NCBI GenBank assembly: GCA_963514095.1
Contig: OY741281.1
Coordinates: forward strand, 1,632,487 to 1,696,486
From: Eutrigla gurnardus
Lineage: Eukaryota; Chordata; Actinopteri; Perciformes; Triglidae
DNA: 64,000 nt
Reading direction: 5' to 3'
Shown: positions 9,827 through 27,735 of the stretch, piece after piece
How positions within the stretch are numbered: position 1 is the stretch's first letter
Layout: each line of letters starts with the position of its first letter
Program-made: the position numbers and the translations under genes
Notes under the pieces: generated by a model
Told to the model about the DNA's origin: nothing
Database searches by the model: none
Seen by the model: the letters and a program-made list of their open reading frames with translations, nothing else

Positions 9827-11998
9827 TCCACCAGCAGGATTAAACTGGTATTAATCAGACATCCCTGTAAAGGCGGAGAACATGCCGACTGTGGATCCTC
9901 TCTGACGACGTGAACAGGTGAAACTATAGCTGGAGAGCAGATTCTTTAGCGCTGGCTGGTTTTTGTGCGTCCTCGTCTGCCAAACACAATACTCACATAA
10001 TGAGAAACGAAAGCCTCGCAGCCTGACGGCATTCACCAAGCAATGTGTGTGTGAGGCTGATTGGGTTTGGTGGCCTTGGCTAAGAGCCATACAAACATCA
10101 CAGTAATGGATTATGTATGTCAGAATCATTATTACTATTATTATTATGCTCTCTTTCCTCCCCAGACTCACAACCACATGAAACTCTAAAAACACACATT
10201 ATATCTTTATTTATCCTCTCCTTTCTCGTTTAGAAATGTTTGGTTTCTTTTGTTTTGTACCAAACTGTTAAAGTGTCACGTTTTATTATAATAATTATAA
10301 TTAAAGTTATCATTATTTGTATCGTCTCTGTTAAATCACTACTGTTTGTTTTTGCTCTTGCACCAATAAAAAATAAAAATAAATAAATATCACAGGAAAT
10401 ATTGCAGAATTATTGTTGTTTTATTCATGTTTTCACATGCTGCCTTTTAAAATGACTGTTTTTGTGTTATTTATCTATTTTTATACACTCTGTGGACGGC
10501 AAACGAAGACTTTCAGGGAATCACGTTTCTTTACTGTGCATGTGACAGTAAACCCAAAGCTCTTTTTTACTGTCTTATCGTGGAGACGCTCCTGACATAC
10601 GCCCTAAAAAGACACGCTGTTGTGGAAAGAACAAACTGATAAATAACATTTCTGCTCGCCAAGAACAAATGAAACATAAATCAGTTGAAATAACAAAAAA
10701 CCATAACTGCATCCCTCCGAGCATGTTGGCTTTCTGCATGTCGAGCAAAAGTGGCAGAAATAAGTGGAATGGAAGAAACGGCATGGGTTTGTGTGATGCC
10801 GAAAGGTCGCTGGTTAGAGAGAGAGGAGGCAAACAGCCCGCTGATGCTCACTCGACCAGAAACTCAACGGGATCCATGCACACAGCGTTTGTTTATTAAA
10901 TGCCAATTTCAATTCTTTTGAATTTAAAACATAGAAAATGCTGCCTCAACTAAAAATAAAATGGCCCGTTTAAAGTTTCTTGTTTGGCTGCTCGGCTCAG
11001 CAATCATTCCTGGAGCCTGTAATACACGAGGCGGCCTGTAGGGGGAGAGAGAGCAGGCGCCAAAGCCTCTCTGCCTGCAGAAGTTCATGTGTGTTCATGT
11101 TGTCTGCCAGTAGATCCCTCCTGCAACGCTGAGCCGTCGACTTAAACAGCATCACATCCTCGTTTGTGATGGAAAAATGCAAGTTAAACTCATTTCAGCT
11201 TTCTGCTGAGAAAACCAGCTTCAAATCTCCCAGAAGGAAACATGCTGGAAGGAGAGGGTGGCAGGTCACATGACTTTTACTAGTGAAAGAATACAGTAGT
11301 GGTGAGATATGGATTGGAAACTGGAAACTGTAGTTTCTCCAAGTTGACTCTGGCAGTTGAAGTGGGAACCGACAGCAGGTTAAAACGTTAAACGTTACAG
11401 TTTGACATCTCACGGAAATCAGCTGTCGGTGAAACGAATCAGCCACGCGTTCACGCAACGAAGCAACGAATCACGCGTTCATCCGGTTTATCGCCGTGAC
11501 AACGGAGGTGAGAAGTGGGAGGGGGCTCTGTCTAACAAACAACCAATGAAGTGCAAATGCAGCGTTTCTCAGAAAAGGAGAGTAAGATCAGCTGAACTTT
11601 AACGACGGTGGAAACTGAGATGATATTTAAAGAATTTAATGCTCTGGAATGTCTGTATTTAATAAGCAGCTGTTCAACGTGAATGGAAGGGGAGACATTT
11701 ATGTATATCGGCTTTCAACGGAACACACATTTGAGCTTACATAATGCTGCGATGCAATGTTCAGAATGTGTGGCCGTATATTCACCACAAAGGGAAATAT
11801 TCTGTAATATACACTCGTCTTGGAACGGAGGAGGAGGAGGAGATGGAAGATGAAGACGACAAGAAAGTGTTAGAAATAAGGGATGATTTAGAGTGAATAT
11901 ATAAATATCTTAATATTATAACGACTCTCGTTCTCCTGACCTGAAGATAAACAGCACTTTCATATGAAAGATTATTTCCATAAATCAAAATGAAGCCA
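9827..11998. other. Intergenic, nothing recognised
   Basis: No supported gene or transposon. The scattered short frames show no family resemblance. Confidence 0.5.
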
Positions 11999-12380
11999 CA
12001 GGCAGACAGACAGGCAGACAGACAGGCAGACAGACAGGGGAGGAGTCCACTGTCGTGCCACTTCTCCTCCACAACTCAGGCTTTAAAGTTCAGTCATGCA
12101 GATTCGGTTTCTGACCACTGGTGGTTCCAGTCCTGCACCCCCCCTCCAGGACCAGGACCAGGACCAGGACCAGGACCAGGACCAGACTAACCCAGCGTGT
12201 CCCGAAGCTCACCTACGCTGCAGCAGCGACGAGCCAAAGCAAAAATAGACTCATCACCCACCAACGGCCTCTGGAGTTCTGGAAATCTGCATCTTATTGA
12301 AGACTTGAAATCCAGAAACACTGCAGGAGGGATTGTACATCAGTCCCCCCCCCCCCCCCCCCCCCCCCCCCAAAAAAAAA
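11999..12380. repeat. Cluster of simple repeats (CAGGCAGACAGA, CCAGGA, poly-C)
   Basis: A 12-bp CAGGCAGACAGA array spans about 11999-12040. A 6-bp CCAGGA array spans 12146-12186. A run of 28 cytosines (12345-12372) is followed directly by eight adenines. The poly-C run could form i-motif or G-quadruplex structures. Confidence 0.85.
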
Positions 12381-12818
12381 CATGTGGGCAACCATCATGT
12401 TTGATTTTTGGGTTGGATGAGAGTTTGATTTCCATTCGAGCACAACGGCTTAGTGGCAGATTGTTTCTGTACAAATATAAAACCACCTGCTTTCACTTTC
12501 CCTTCAGGAAGCGTTGGCAGCGCTGCTGGCGAGGTCACCGGGGTCACGCTGCATGAAACAGGCCACCAAAAATGACTGGAGGAATTATGGCTTTCCATGG
12601 AAAGTTTGTGGCTGAATGGTTGTAATGAAGGCTGTGTAATTGACCGAACACATTCCCCTCACGATAAATCCCACGACGGGAATGCTTTCTTGTTTTTTGG
12701 ATTACAAATATCAGAAATGAGAACCATCATATGTGACTAAGTTTTTATTTTTATAAAGATTTATTTCATGGGATTAAACAGAGAATTATTTTAAACCTTT
12801 CAAAGTTTCTTTCCTCAG
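12381..12818. other. Intergenic, nothing recognised
   Basis: No gene seen between the poly-C tract and the miniature transposon. Confidence 0.5.
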
Positions 12819-13165
12819 ACGGCGTATTACATCAGGGCCACTGTAGGGGGCGATATTCAGACAAAATATGTTTATTACAATAACAACCTCATCTATGCTA
12901 GCTAACGTCCCATGAATGTGCATTTATGTTTCTAATGAATCATCCCAACGTGTGACATCACCTCGTTAAGGTCCTTAGTGTGATGACGTTGATGCTTTTT
13001 GTTGCTTTTATTGATATGATCTTATGGGTGTTTATTGATCGGGGTGGTTTGGCTAAGATGCTAGTGGTAGCTTTCACTCGTTGTCATAGCAACTGCAAAC
13101 ATCGTCTGTTAGCAGGAACTTGTTTATATCTGCGATATTTATTTATATGTATTTATTTCTTCTAG
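12819..13165 (+). mobile_element. X-box miniature transposon, copy A (3' truncated)
   Basis: It starts with the family terminus ACGGCGTATTA followed by GGGCCACTGTAGG. The shared core has CTAACGTCCCATGAATG, GGTCCTTAGTGTGATGA and CTTATGGGTGTTTATTGATC. The motif GTTGTCATAGCAAC lies at 13080-13093. The right terminus is missing. Four other copies occur at 32371, 55937, 57672 and 60940. Confidence 0.8.
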
Positions 13166-15565
13166 AGACATTAAATCTAAATTATGATAAGGTAAAAAAC
13201 AATAACATGATTATTTATTTTAGCCAGTGTGTTTCTCTACTGAACAACAAAGGAAAAATAAATTGTCAACCTGTTTTTTGTTACATTTAGAGCTCCATGG
13301 AACGTAATTTACTTTAAAGAGTGGAAATAGTGAGAGGAGAGGCAACACTCAGCTCTCACCTGTGTGAGATTCTCATCCGTCATAATTATTAATAACAAAA
13401 ATCATTCATAAATGTGTTATTTCTCACACCTGCACAGTCGTCTGTTCCACAGAGCCAGCATCGTGTTTTAGCCAACACACTTCCCCCACGGCCTTCTTAA
13501 CAATCTCTCCCTCGCCGTACATACGTGTGCACGTGCATGCATGCACGTTTTACTACGACTGCGTCATCTCCCTCGTGGCTCTTTGACAAACAGCCTGGGC
13601 AGACAAAAAAAACAGCCACAGTTGAGTTGGATAAACCAGACGCTGCAGTTAATAACATTCTCTCTATCAGCTTTCAAAAATATTATTCTGATGGGAAAAT
13701 AATGCTGCTGCATGCTGGGAAAACGAGCTGAGGTGAGCACTGCTCCACACCTGATGTCCATCCTTTAGTTTCTAGAAACACAAATAACAAGAGAGAACAC
13801 CTTCCATCCACTAATATTCCTCACATGGAGGTAAAACCATTTCCAGGTATATTTCCAGGTATATTTCATGTTTAAATGTGCAGCCGGGCGACGCGAGGGG
13901 AGGAAGAAGGGAATGTTGTCCGGGAGGCCTAATAGTATGTTCTTTGAGCGTGTTTTACGTCACTACCACCCACTGCTTCTCCTCCACATCTGGTTGGCTT
14001 CCAGGAATGCGTTTCCTGAGCCTGCTCTTGATGACATGGGTCACCTCAGCGACCGCTGCACATGCTGGAGAGACGGGCCGATGGAAACCGCTCTCAGGGC
14101 TGCTTCATGATAAAAACACTGGGAGTGATGACGAGAGAATTTCATTTACAGAATCTGCTTATTCACTTTTTTGTCCAACAGCCAGATGAGAAGATGGAGA
14201 CTCACATCTGTCTGTTAAATAAAAGGACTTTAAGGAGTTTAAGTTAAATGAACAAAACAAAATTAGCCTATTTCTGTCCAAAAGGTAAGAAATATCCACC
14301 TACAGCTGGATTTTCTGTTGAAACAATGACACAGCAATAATGGAATCTGGATTCACGTCTTCCTCTCATGCAGTGATGTGACAGAAAGTAGTCCCTGGAT
14401 TGAAGCAGGTTTTTCCGTTAACGAGAGCGGTGGAAGAAGACCAGCTCCTCTTCTGCTGGCAGGACTTTGGCTGACTTTGCTTTCTTTTGGCTTCACCACT
14501 GTTTTTTTTCTTCGCTCCATACGATGAATATGTTACACCCGAAACAAAATGACTAAAAAGTGCCAGAACGAGTCGGACGCCAACACCATGAAGGCTGGAA
14601 ATCCCCAATTTGGTGTACTTTGAATGAAATCCAAACGTGCCATTAAACATGCAGGTTTATCTGTGAACGCTGCTGGCCGGAGAGCCGACGTAAAGCAGAG
14701 AGATGTTTGTTGAATAATCGGCTTCACACCCGGCGGTGTGAAAGGCCCCCTCTGTGTCCAGCTGGAGGGGATTTCAGGCAGATCTGGAGCTCAAAGTCTT
14801 CCAGCCTGCAGCCTGTGGATTCCCACTCAGACGCCACTCGGACGCAGCTGAACGCTAAACTGATATTTATGTACAGTCGGTGTTCACATACTGTGGTGTC
14901 TGCACCTTCCAAGAGATGGCACCACATAGGGCCATCCACTCATTACTAAGCTTTTACAATTACACACACATTTATTATCTGTATCATCTAATTGCACTTA
15001 TTTCAAATACTCAGGCTCTCTGCAAGCAATAAAATGGTTGACCAAATATCCAAATTCATTATTTTTTTACTTTGTTTCCTCTCGTGCCAGTTTGGGAATC
15101 TAAATTTTAATCTCCATTATAAGGTCAAATAGTGGTTTGGTTTAGCATCAAATATGATATATCCAAAAAATATTCCCATTCATCTCAGCTAACCGTATGG
15201 ACGTAAAGTCATGTGACATTAAGCAAACATAACTATTCCTTTCACCCAGAAGAGACGTAAACCTGCAGCCTCTTCAGCTCTCACCTGGAATAGAAATCCG
15301 ACCCGGCCGGCGGCGAGCTGCCCGGCGGCGAGCCGTCACCACGAAGGTGACTCACAGCGCTTTAAGGAAAGCCGTTGAAAAAGAAAAAAAATTATAGTTT
15401 TTGCCAACTGAACTCATTGACAAACTTTAAGAGGAGGTAATATTACATAATTTGTTGAGCATCTGCGTCCTCACATCTGGATCTGTGTACTAAATAAGAC
15501 CACCTTTCTGCCGGCGAGTCCTGCAGCCAAACATGAGCGCGGGAACGTGACTCTGAAAAGGTCAC
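13166..15565. other. Intergenic, nothing recognised
   Basis: No supported gene. Several 60-100-codon frames occur on both strands without family resemblance or coding character. Confidence 0.5.
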
Positions 15566-15704
15566 CAGGGCTGGGACCTGGGCTGGGACCAGGGCTGGGA
15601 CCTGGGCTGGGACCAGGGCTGGGACCTGGGCTGGGACCTGGGCTGGGACCAGGGCTGGGACCAGGGCTGGGACCTGGGCTGGGACCTGGGCTGGGCCCCG
15701 GGAC
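15566..15704. repeat. 12-bp minisatellite CTGGGACCTGGG
   Basis: About eleven units alternate between CTGGGACCTGGG and CTGGGACCAGGG. The array is open in several frames on both strands, giving false Pro-Gly-rich ORFs. Confidence 0.9.
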
Positions 15705-17052
15705 CAAGCCTTGGACCACTCCTTCCTCCTCCAATCATGGCAGCTGTTGTGCTTCCTGACATGTGAATGGACAGCACCTGTTTTTCTTATTGATTGGCTT
15801 GTTTATCCATATTATATTATGCACACATTGTTGGGGCTGGATTTTAAAGGGGAAGTTCACAGACTGTTATTGGCACAAAGAGGAAGTGTAACTGGGTGAG
15901 AAGTCACCTGATAGCGTGGACTCAACTACCCTTCAAACACACCCTGTATTGCACATTTAAAGGAATGACTTTCACAGAAGCCATAAAGCTTTAAAAGAGA
16001 GGAAAAAGCAGAAATTGTCTGTCTTATATGTATAACACCTGGTACCGTTTTAAATTATGCATTTGAGTCTGCATCACTCATGAAGCTGACAATGAAATAT
16101 CGGAAAGTACTTTTTTGCCCAAACAGAACCCGTTAAAGACAAGCTGTGGCACGAGGCTAAATAATCCCAACGCATACTCGTCACTGGTCACTGGTTTTAC
16201 TGGGATTGAAACCTGAAATTGTGGGTTGATGACGCCTGTTTCCACCACAGACGGCGTCCATCTGGAATCACTCTGCTACCGTCCGGGGACGGAGCTCTGT
16301 GGGTCAAAGGGCAGAGGAAGGTTTGTCATTACAACGGTGCTGAGAAATACCTCGGCGGGACGCCGCTACTCCGCCGAAAACCGCCGTCCGTCCAATAATA
16401 ACACTGGACGTAGAGGAGGAGGAGGGTGTAACGCAAGCTGATGGGAACGGCTGCCGTTGTGAATAAAACAACATGACCTCAGTTTACAAAAATAAAAAAG
16501 GGAGACGTGTTTTTTTTTTTTAAATAATGATAAATGTGCTTTAAACTTGAGTGCGAAACTAGACAAATGTGTTATATTCTTGCTGTGCTGCTATGTGAAG
16601 GAATAAAATGCTAATTAGCATTAGCATCACAGTCCAAAGTGGGCTTTATGGGCCGACAGCAGTGACACAAGCTGCCCAAGGAGACAGGAAAAGAAACGTT
16701 AGCACCCGATTAAAGCAGTGCATCGACCCCGTCGACCCCAAAACCTCAAATAATACTACATTTTATTTGTTGGCCCTTTCAGGACACCTTACAAAACATT
16801 AATTAAACATAAAATAAAAGCAACACAACAAATGTGACCGTAGTAAAAGATAAATCAAATAAGTAAAATTAAGTTAAACCATTTAAGTCAAATATAATAT
16901 GTACGTTTAGCTCGAAGCTAGAAGTGGATGGACAAACACAGGACTTTCACCCAGGAGACCTCCGTTCGTGTCCCGTGTGAACTTCCTGTGAAGACGGACG
17001 TTTATTTTGAAAAGACACTAACGACACTGACATAAAAACTGACACTTGAAGT
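15705..17052. other. Intergenic with an old repeat fragment
   Basis: No gene seen. The segment 16931-16980 (ACTTTCACCCAGGAGACC, then GTTCGTGTCCCGTGTGA) is shared with 18502-18548 and partly with 1661-1693, and is probably an interspersed repeat. Confidence 0.5.
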
Positions 17053-17117
17053 TACGCTGAGTCATTACGCTGAGTCATTACGCTGAGTCATTACGCTGAG
17101 TCATTACGCTGAGTCAT
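17053..17117 (+). repeat. Five 13-bp tandem units, each with an AP-1 site
   Basis: The unit TTACGCTGAGTCA is repeated five times. TGAGTCA, the consensus AP-1 (TRE) site, occurs at 17058, 17071, 17084, 17097 and 17110 with no mismatch. The array lies about 9.3 kb upstream of the PI15 promoter. Confidence 0.9.
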
Positions 17118-22456
<5,339 letters not shown>

Positions 22457-25400
22457 ATATCTAAACCATTAGGAAGTATTTGTGTATAAGTTGTGTTTGT
22501 GGTGACTTTACAATGAGCCGTTTTTATCTACATATAGATTTTTCTACTTGCTTGGCACACAGGAGAAGTTTCATTTGGTGGCAATGTGCACCTTCACCAC
22601 TAGATGCCACCAAACCCTTCATTCTGTCTGCTGTAAAACCAACGCTTGTCATTGTTGACACGTATGTGTGGTTAGAACAAACAACTCAGATGGTTGTTTT
22701 CCAAGCTCCTGCTTCATTTAGTGTATTTTTTTTTCTTTGCAGGAAAGTAAATCAGTGCATTTCCCAAAATGTGAAATAATAACAGGAATCTGTATTGTTG
22801 CACATAATCTCCTGTCATACAGTTAAAGGTGTAGCTCACAGTTTCCAGAAGACTCTGCATGGGTTGTTTTGGTTTTGGCAGGTCCCTCCTGAGTCCCAGG
22901 TGATATTTTTTGTTACCTGCCGTCATGAAGATACATCATAAAAAACGCCTCGCTTCTAACTTTAGCTTTTTCATGTTTGCCTGTCTCTCTCTCTCCCAGC
23001 TGACATCTGAACCCTGGAGAAATGTCTGTGTGCGACCACAGCCCCCGTCTCTCTGCCGGCTTACAAGGCCTGAGCATCAAAGATGGTTGTAAATGTCTTA
23101 TAGATGGGTGAGAATATCTGGGGGGGCAACAGGAATGTAACATGTCAAAAATAGATACACAAGCTGAGTGACTTATTCCCGACGGGGGAAAAAAGCTCTC
23201 CCTTCGAGGTGTCCCTCAGGGTTTTTAATGGTGTTTTGGGTGTTTAATTGTGTGTTATTAAGATTGTTTGAAGCACTTTACAGGCCGTTACATAAAGCCA
23301 ACGGTGCAACAACTTCTTTTACCTTTTAATCATCTTCTTCTGGGGATTATCCACTTTTGTTTTGCAGATTCTGTCTATCTTCTCTCTGGTCTTCCTTCCC
23401 GTGACCAAAGTTGAGGACAAAGTCACCTTAGATCCGGCCAAACAAGCAGCCAGACTCGTATCTAGACAACAGGAGGGGGGAAGCATCCCGGCCTGGAGCG
23501 GATTCTCCTCGCTCATGTTTGTGGAGGTGGCTGCTCGGTAAATACCACACAATGTGGCTGTGGGATTATATTGGGTCATCGTACAGCAACGAGCCCTGGA
23601 GTTACAGTACCAGCTGGCATGGCGGGGCCTATGAAATGTTTTTTATTTTACCAGCACCTTCTGGGTTGTATATACAGTCCAAACACAGCAGGAATTTCAT
23701 TTTGAATTAAATTGAAGCTCAGCGAGGGCACTTTGATCAGAAGTCGGGGCTATTTATTGACTTAATTAGCGTGCTTGTTACTCTTCGGACACGGAGGGAG
23801 TAATAATCCACTGCTGAACTCAACCACGGGGACACGGGGTTGAAGCGTTCTCACCGTCAACCAGCCTTTTCGGGCCCCGCCGTAAGCTAGCAGACTGTGT
23901 GAAACATACAGTATTTGCTATGTAGCTGCATATTCTAGCTGATACAATGTTTAACAGCTGTGTGTGGAAGAAAGCAGCCTGGACAGTTTGAAGTTAGAGA
24001 CTGGGCTTCTCACCAATGTAAACCAACTCTTGAAATGTCACTTTTTTTTTTTTTTTTTGCCCCCTCTGGCCAACAAAAACCCAAACTCATGACATAACAA
24101 CTTCCCAGCCGCCCCGATGCAATGGCCTTTCCAAAAGCCCCGATACATAGTAAGACTTTATTTTCGTAGTATTCGCTTCTATCAAACTTCATATTTGCAT
24201 TACTTGGCACGGCTGAATACGGGAAATATGATCTGTTTTCTAGCCGGGAGTTAGATTATCAAACCCTGAGCAAGAAAGCAAATATATCACGAGCTGCTCC
24301 TTTGAATCAAATTCATGTCAGAGAATAAAACCCACCCTAAGCTTACTATCTCATCTTCCCATTCATCCACTGATGATTGACTGATTTGTTGGGAGATTAA
24401 GTCCCTTATTGAACTGTCCAGGTTGCTATGCTATTAGCTTTATATGCACAAATGCACACTATAGTGGTTCATTGGCTACTTTTGGCTTCAGTGCATATTG
24501 ATGCATAACTAACGCTTGTTGACTGTCTATTGTCTCTGATTCCTCCTCTCTCTCTGTACTGGCATGGACGCCGGGCTTCGAGAGGCCCTCCGTAGAGGGG
24601 GAAGCATGGACCGGGGGGAAACTTGGAGCAATATATTGTAGGTAAACAAATGCTCTCTCTGAAAAAGAATGCCTTTCCAAAACAGAAACCCGAAGGGCCC
24701 CTCGTAGCAATGTGCCCCCCAAATAATGCCCTAATTAACTCCCATAATGTGATAATAATGCGTGGACCTCTTCTGGAAGTCACTGGGTTCACTGAGGCAA
24801 ACAAGCAGCAGCTCTGAAGACGGAGGGAATATCATCTGGAGGCCCGGAGGAGACGGCACGTGAGGAAAACAGAGTGAGGGAGGGAGGGAGGAGGGAGGAG
24901 GAGGGAGGAGGAGGATACAGTAGATACAGTATCCTATTAAATCCTGCTTCTCCACACTGAAACTACTCCCTTGTTTAGTCTGGATAAGAAGCCTGCAGCA
25001 ACATAAATGTGAAGATAGTGTGAGATGCTGTGAAACAGGTGTACGTTAAGCTTAATCTGATAATATGGCCGACGCCGATACGGCCGTAAGCCTGCAGGGA
25101 TGAGGATCTCATCGCCGTGACGACGAGCAGAGTCTTTGGCTGGCGTTGGAGCGGCGCTGGCTGCAGAGACGCCCTCCCTATTGATTCCAGATGAGAGGAT
25201 GAGTCGAAAATACTGAGCAGATGTGATGATGCATCGTCATAACAGAAGGAGGGGAAAAAGAAAACAAAGTCACGTCATGTGTCAGAATATATCTCAGGAA
25301 TTAAACGTTGGTAGTTTGATTGGAAGCTTGAAAATAGAATAAAAAGCATGTTTGTTTTCTGAGAATGTAGAATTCAGAGTTCAGGCATTGGGAGTGATGG

Positions 25401-25850
25401 TGAGTTTTGAAGTGAGCCAGAACCTCCTCTTCTCCTGCTATAAATAATACCTTTACACATTTGAATTCAAGCATCAATAGGACACTGTGTAAGCGTCCTG
25501 GCATTCAAAGCAGAGCTCTGGATCAGCCTCCAGAGCCAAGTATTCAACTAATCTCGTGGTGATTTATCGGACGACTTTCCATCCCGGGCTAAAAGGAAGA
25601 TGCAGCGGTGGAGAGTAGGAGCCGAAAACGTGTTGGATGGAGTGAAACGGAGGAGAAAATCTCCGCCATGCTCCAGCTCCTGAGTGATATATCCCCCTTC
25701 ACCGGCTCCAGCACCTGAAAAGTCCATCACTTCCAAGAAGGCTTTTTGGGAAAGCACCAATTTGCCGGCAACAAGAGAAGGAGGAGGGGAAAGAGTGAAC
25801 TTCTCCTGCGTCACGTTTCTTTAATTTCTTCACCAGCTGAGGCTTTTTCC
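22457..25850. other. Intergenic, PI15 upstream region
   Basis: No supported gene and few repeats apart from a poly-T run near 24042-24058 and a GGGA/GGA purine block near 24870-24915. Enhancers for PI15 could lie here, but none is demonstrable. Confidence 0.45.
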
Positions 25851-25898
25851 TCCCTCCTCCTCCTCCTCCTCCTCCTCCTTCTTCTTCTTCTTCTTCTT
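25851..25898 (+). repeat. (CTC)n/(CTT)n polypyrimidine tract
   Basis: Triplet repeat changing from TCC/CTC to CTT. The poly-Arg and poly-Lys frames on the minus strand come from this tract. Confidence 0.9.
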
Positions 25899-26308
25899 GG
25901 CTCCACATCTGACCTGACAAAGCACACAGCTGGAGCCACGCACCGAACAAGTGTAATCTTTATCGGAGAATACGTGGATCCAGCTCTTTGTATGGATGAC
26001 CTCATCGGTCACATGGAAATGCAAATGTGACATTAAGTCAATTCATACTGAGGGTTCATAAAATAACATAAAAAACACAAGTTACATCCACATAATCAAC
26101 ACAAGTCAGACCAACATCATTAACAGTCTAATATGATCAGCTGTTCCACATCCTGCAGCAACAGATCAGATTGAGGTTCTGCCAGGAATCTGGGGTTTTG
26201 GGAAAAGCCCCAAACAGATGTTTCAGGTGACAAAGGAGGGGGGGTGGGGGGCTGCTGCGTCTATACCTCCAAACAGGCGCACTTCCTGCACCGTCCGCTG
26301 CCACAGCC

Positions 26309-26316
26309 TATATAAA
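26309..26316 (+). promoter_or_regulatory. PI15: TATA box of PI15
   Basis: TATATAAA followed by GCCCC lies 271 bp upstream of the PI15 start codon, so transcription would begin near 26340. No other strong TATA lies between it and the ATG. Confidence 0.6.
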
Positions 26317-26339
26317 GCCCCTAAAAGTCCGCTCCTGAA

Positions 26340-26586
26340 GCACTCACACAGTCTGCAAAGCAGCAAAAAAGACTCTCCCTCTCCCGCTCTCCCTCTCATC
26401 CATTAGCAGGGCTTTAGAGGTGACACCGCCTTGGCAACGCAGACACACAAGGTACCGCTGCAGGAGGAGGCAGGAGCGGCTCTCTCATTGTAAAGTAGGC
26501 TGTTTTTGCGCGCAAAGACAAAAAGTTAAAGTTTCCTTTCCTTCTCAGATCTCTCCACGAAGAAACGCGGGATATTCACCCTCAAC
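26340..26586 (+). other. PI15: PI15 5' untranslated region
   Basis: Runs from the inferred start to the ATG. A strong acceptor-like tract, TTTCCTTTCCTTCTCAG, ends at 26548, with weak donors near 26420 and 26451. The leader may therefore be spliced into a non-coding exon plus a coding exon starting at 26549. Transcript data would decide. Confidence 0.5.
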
Positions 26587-27120
26587 ATGACACCTCAGCT
26601 GTTGCTTGTGGACTTCATACTTGTGTGCATATCCTGCGGGGCAAGTGCGTTGGCAACGGCGGTCCCCGGCGTCTCCGCGTCCGCCAACCTCAGCCAGCCC
26701 GGGGGCGCAGCGCGCAGCTCCGGGACGGACACCGCGGATCTGTCGCTCCCCAAAGCCAGGAGGAAGCGTTACATCAGCCAGAACGACATGCTGGCCATCC
26801 TCGACTACCACAACAAAGTGAGAGGGAAGGTGTTCCCGCCGGCGTCCAACATGGAATACATGGTGAGAGATTCATTTGTGTGCATGACATCATTCCTGCA
26901 GCCGTGCGTCATATCTGGAGCTTTTCCTGCAATGTGCATGTTCATCTAGCTCTATATGACCATGCGTGTTGTCATGGTGATGGGAGAATCTGAGAGCGAG
27001 GCTTGGGAGCAAAGTGACAGATGTGGAGGAGATTTCTTGGCACCTTCAGCTGTTGAGCAGATTGCTGTGTGGGAGACCACCATGGTAGTGACTTCCAGAG
27101 GAAGAGGGGTCATGTGTGGT

Positions 27121-27170
<50 letters not shown>

Positions 27171-27700
27171 GCTAGTGTTTGTGGTCCAAAATATCCGGAA
27201 TCAGACCTTTAATTTCACCAAATGTTCAACATTAAGTGGTTTGATGCTGGTTTGAACCCGAACGGTTTGTTTCCAGCCAAACGTAACAACTTAGCCGATA
27301 TGTGACCATTAAAAAATAAATCAAACTGGCAGCATCTCCATCCTCTAACGTCTCCTTGATGAGACTCGGAGGAAGTCTCTTCCCAACTAATTCTTAAGTT
27401 CTTAAAACCCGTTTTCCTCCTCTGGGCCACTTCACTTTCCCCACTTCCTCCGCTGGTTTGATGGATGCCACCTGTGCTATGGTCATGTGACGGTATGTGT
27501 GCTATGGTCATGTGACGTGTCCCCGCCGTGTCCCTGCAGGTGTGGGACGACGCCCTGGCGAAGACGGCCGAGGACTGGGCTCACGCCTGCATGTGGGAGC
27601 ACGGGCCGCCTCACCTCCTCCGCTTCCTGGGTCAGAACCTCTCCGTCAGGACGGGACGGTGAGTGACCTTTGACCCCCCCCTCCCCCGACATCTGCTGCT

Positions 27701-27735
<35 letters not shown>

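Noticed and set aside
15471..15777. Pro-Gly-rich ORFs on both strands
   Set aside because: They are translations of the 12-bp CTGGGACCTGGG minisatellite, open in several frames because the unit is a multiple of three and lacks stops.
25699..26033. Poly-Arg, poly-Lys and poly-Glu ORFs on the minus strand
   Set aside because: Encoded by the CTC/CTT triplet tract; no conserved sequence flanks it.
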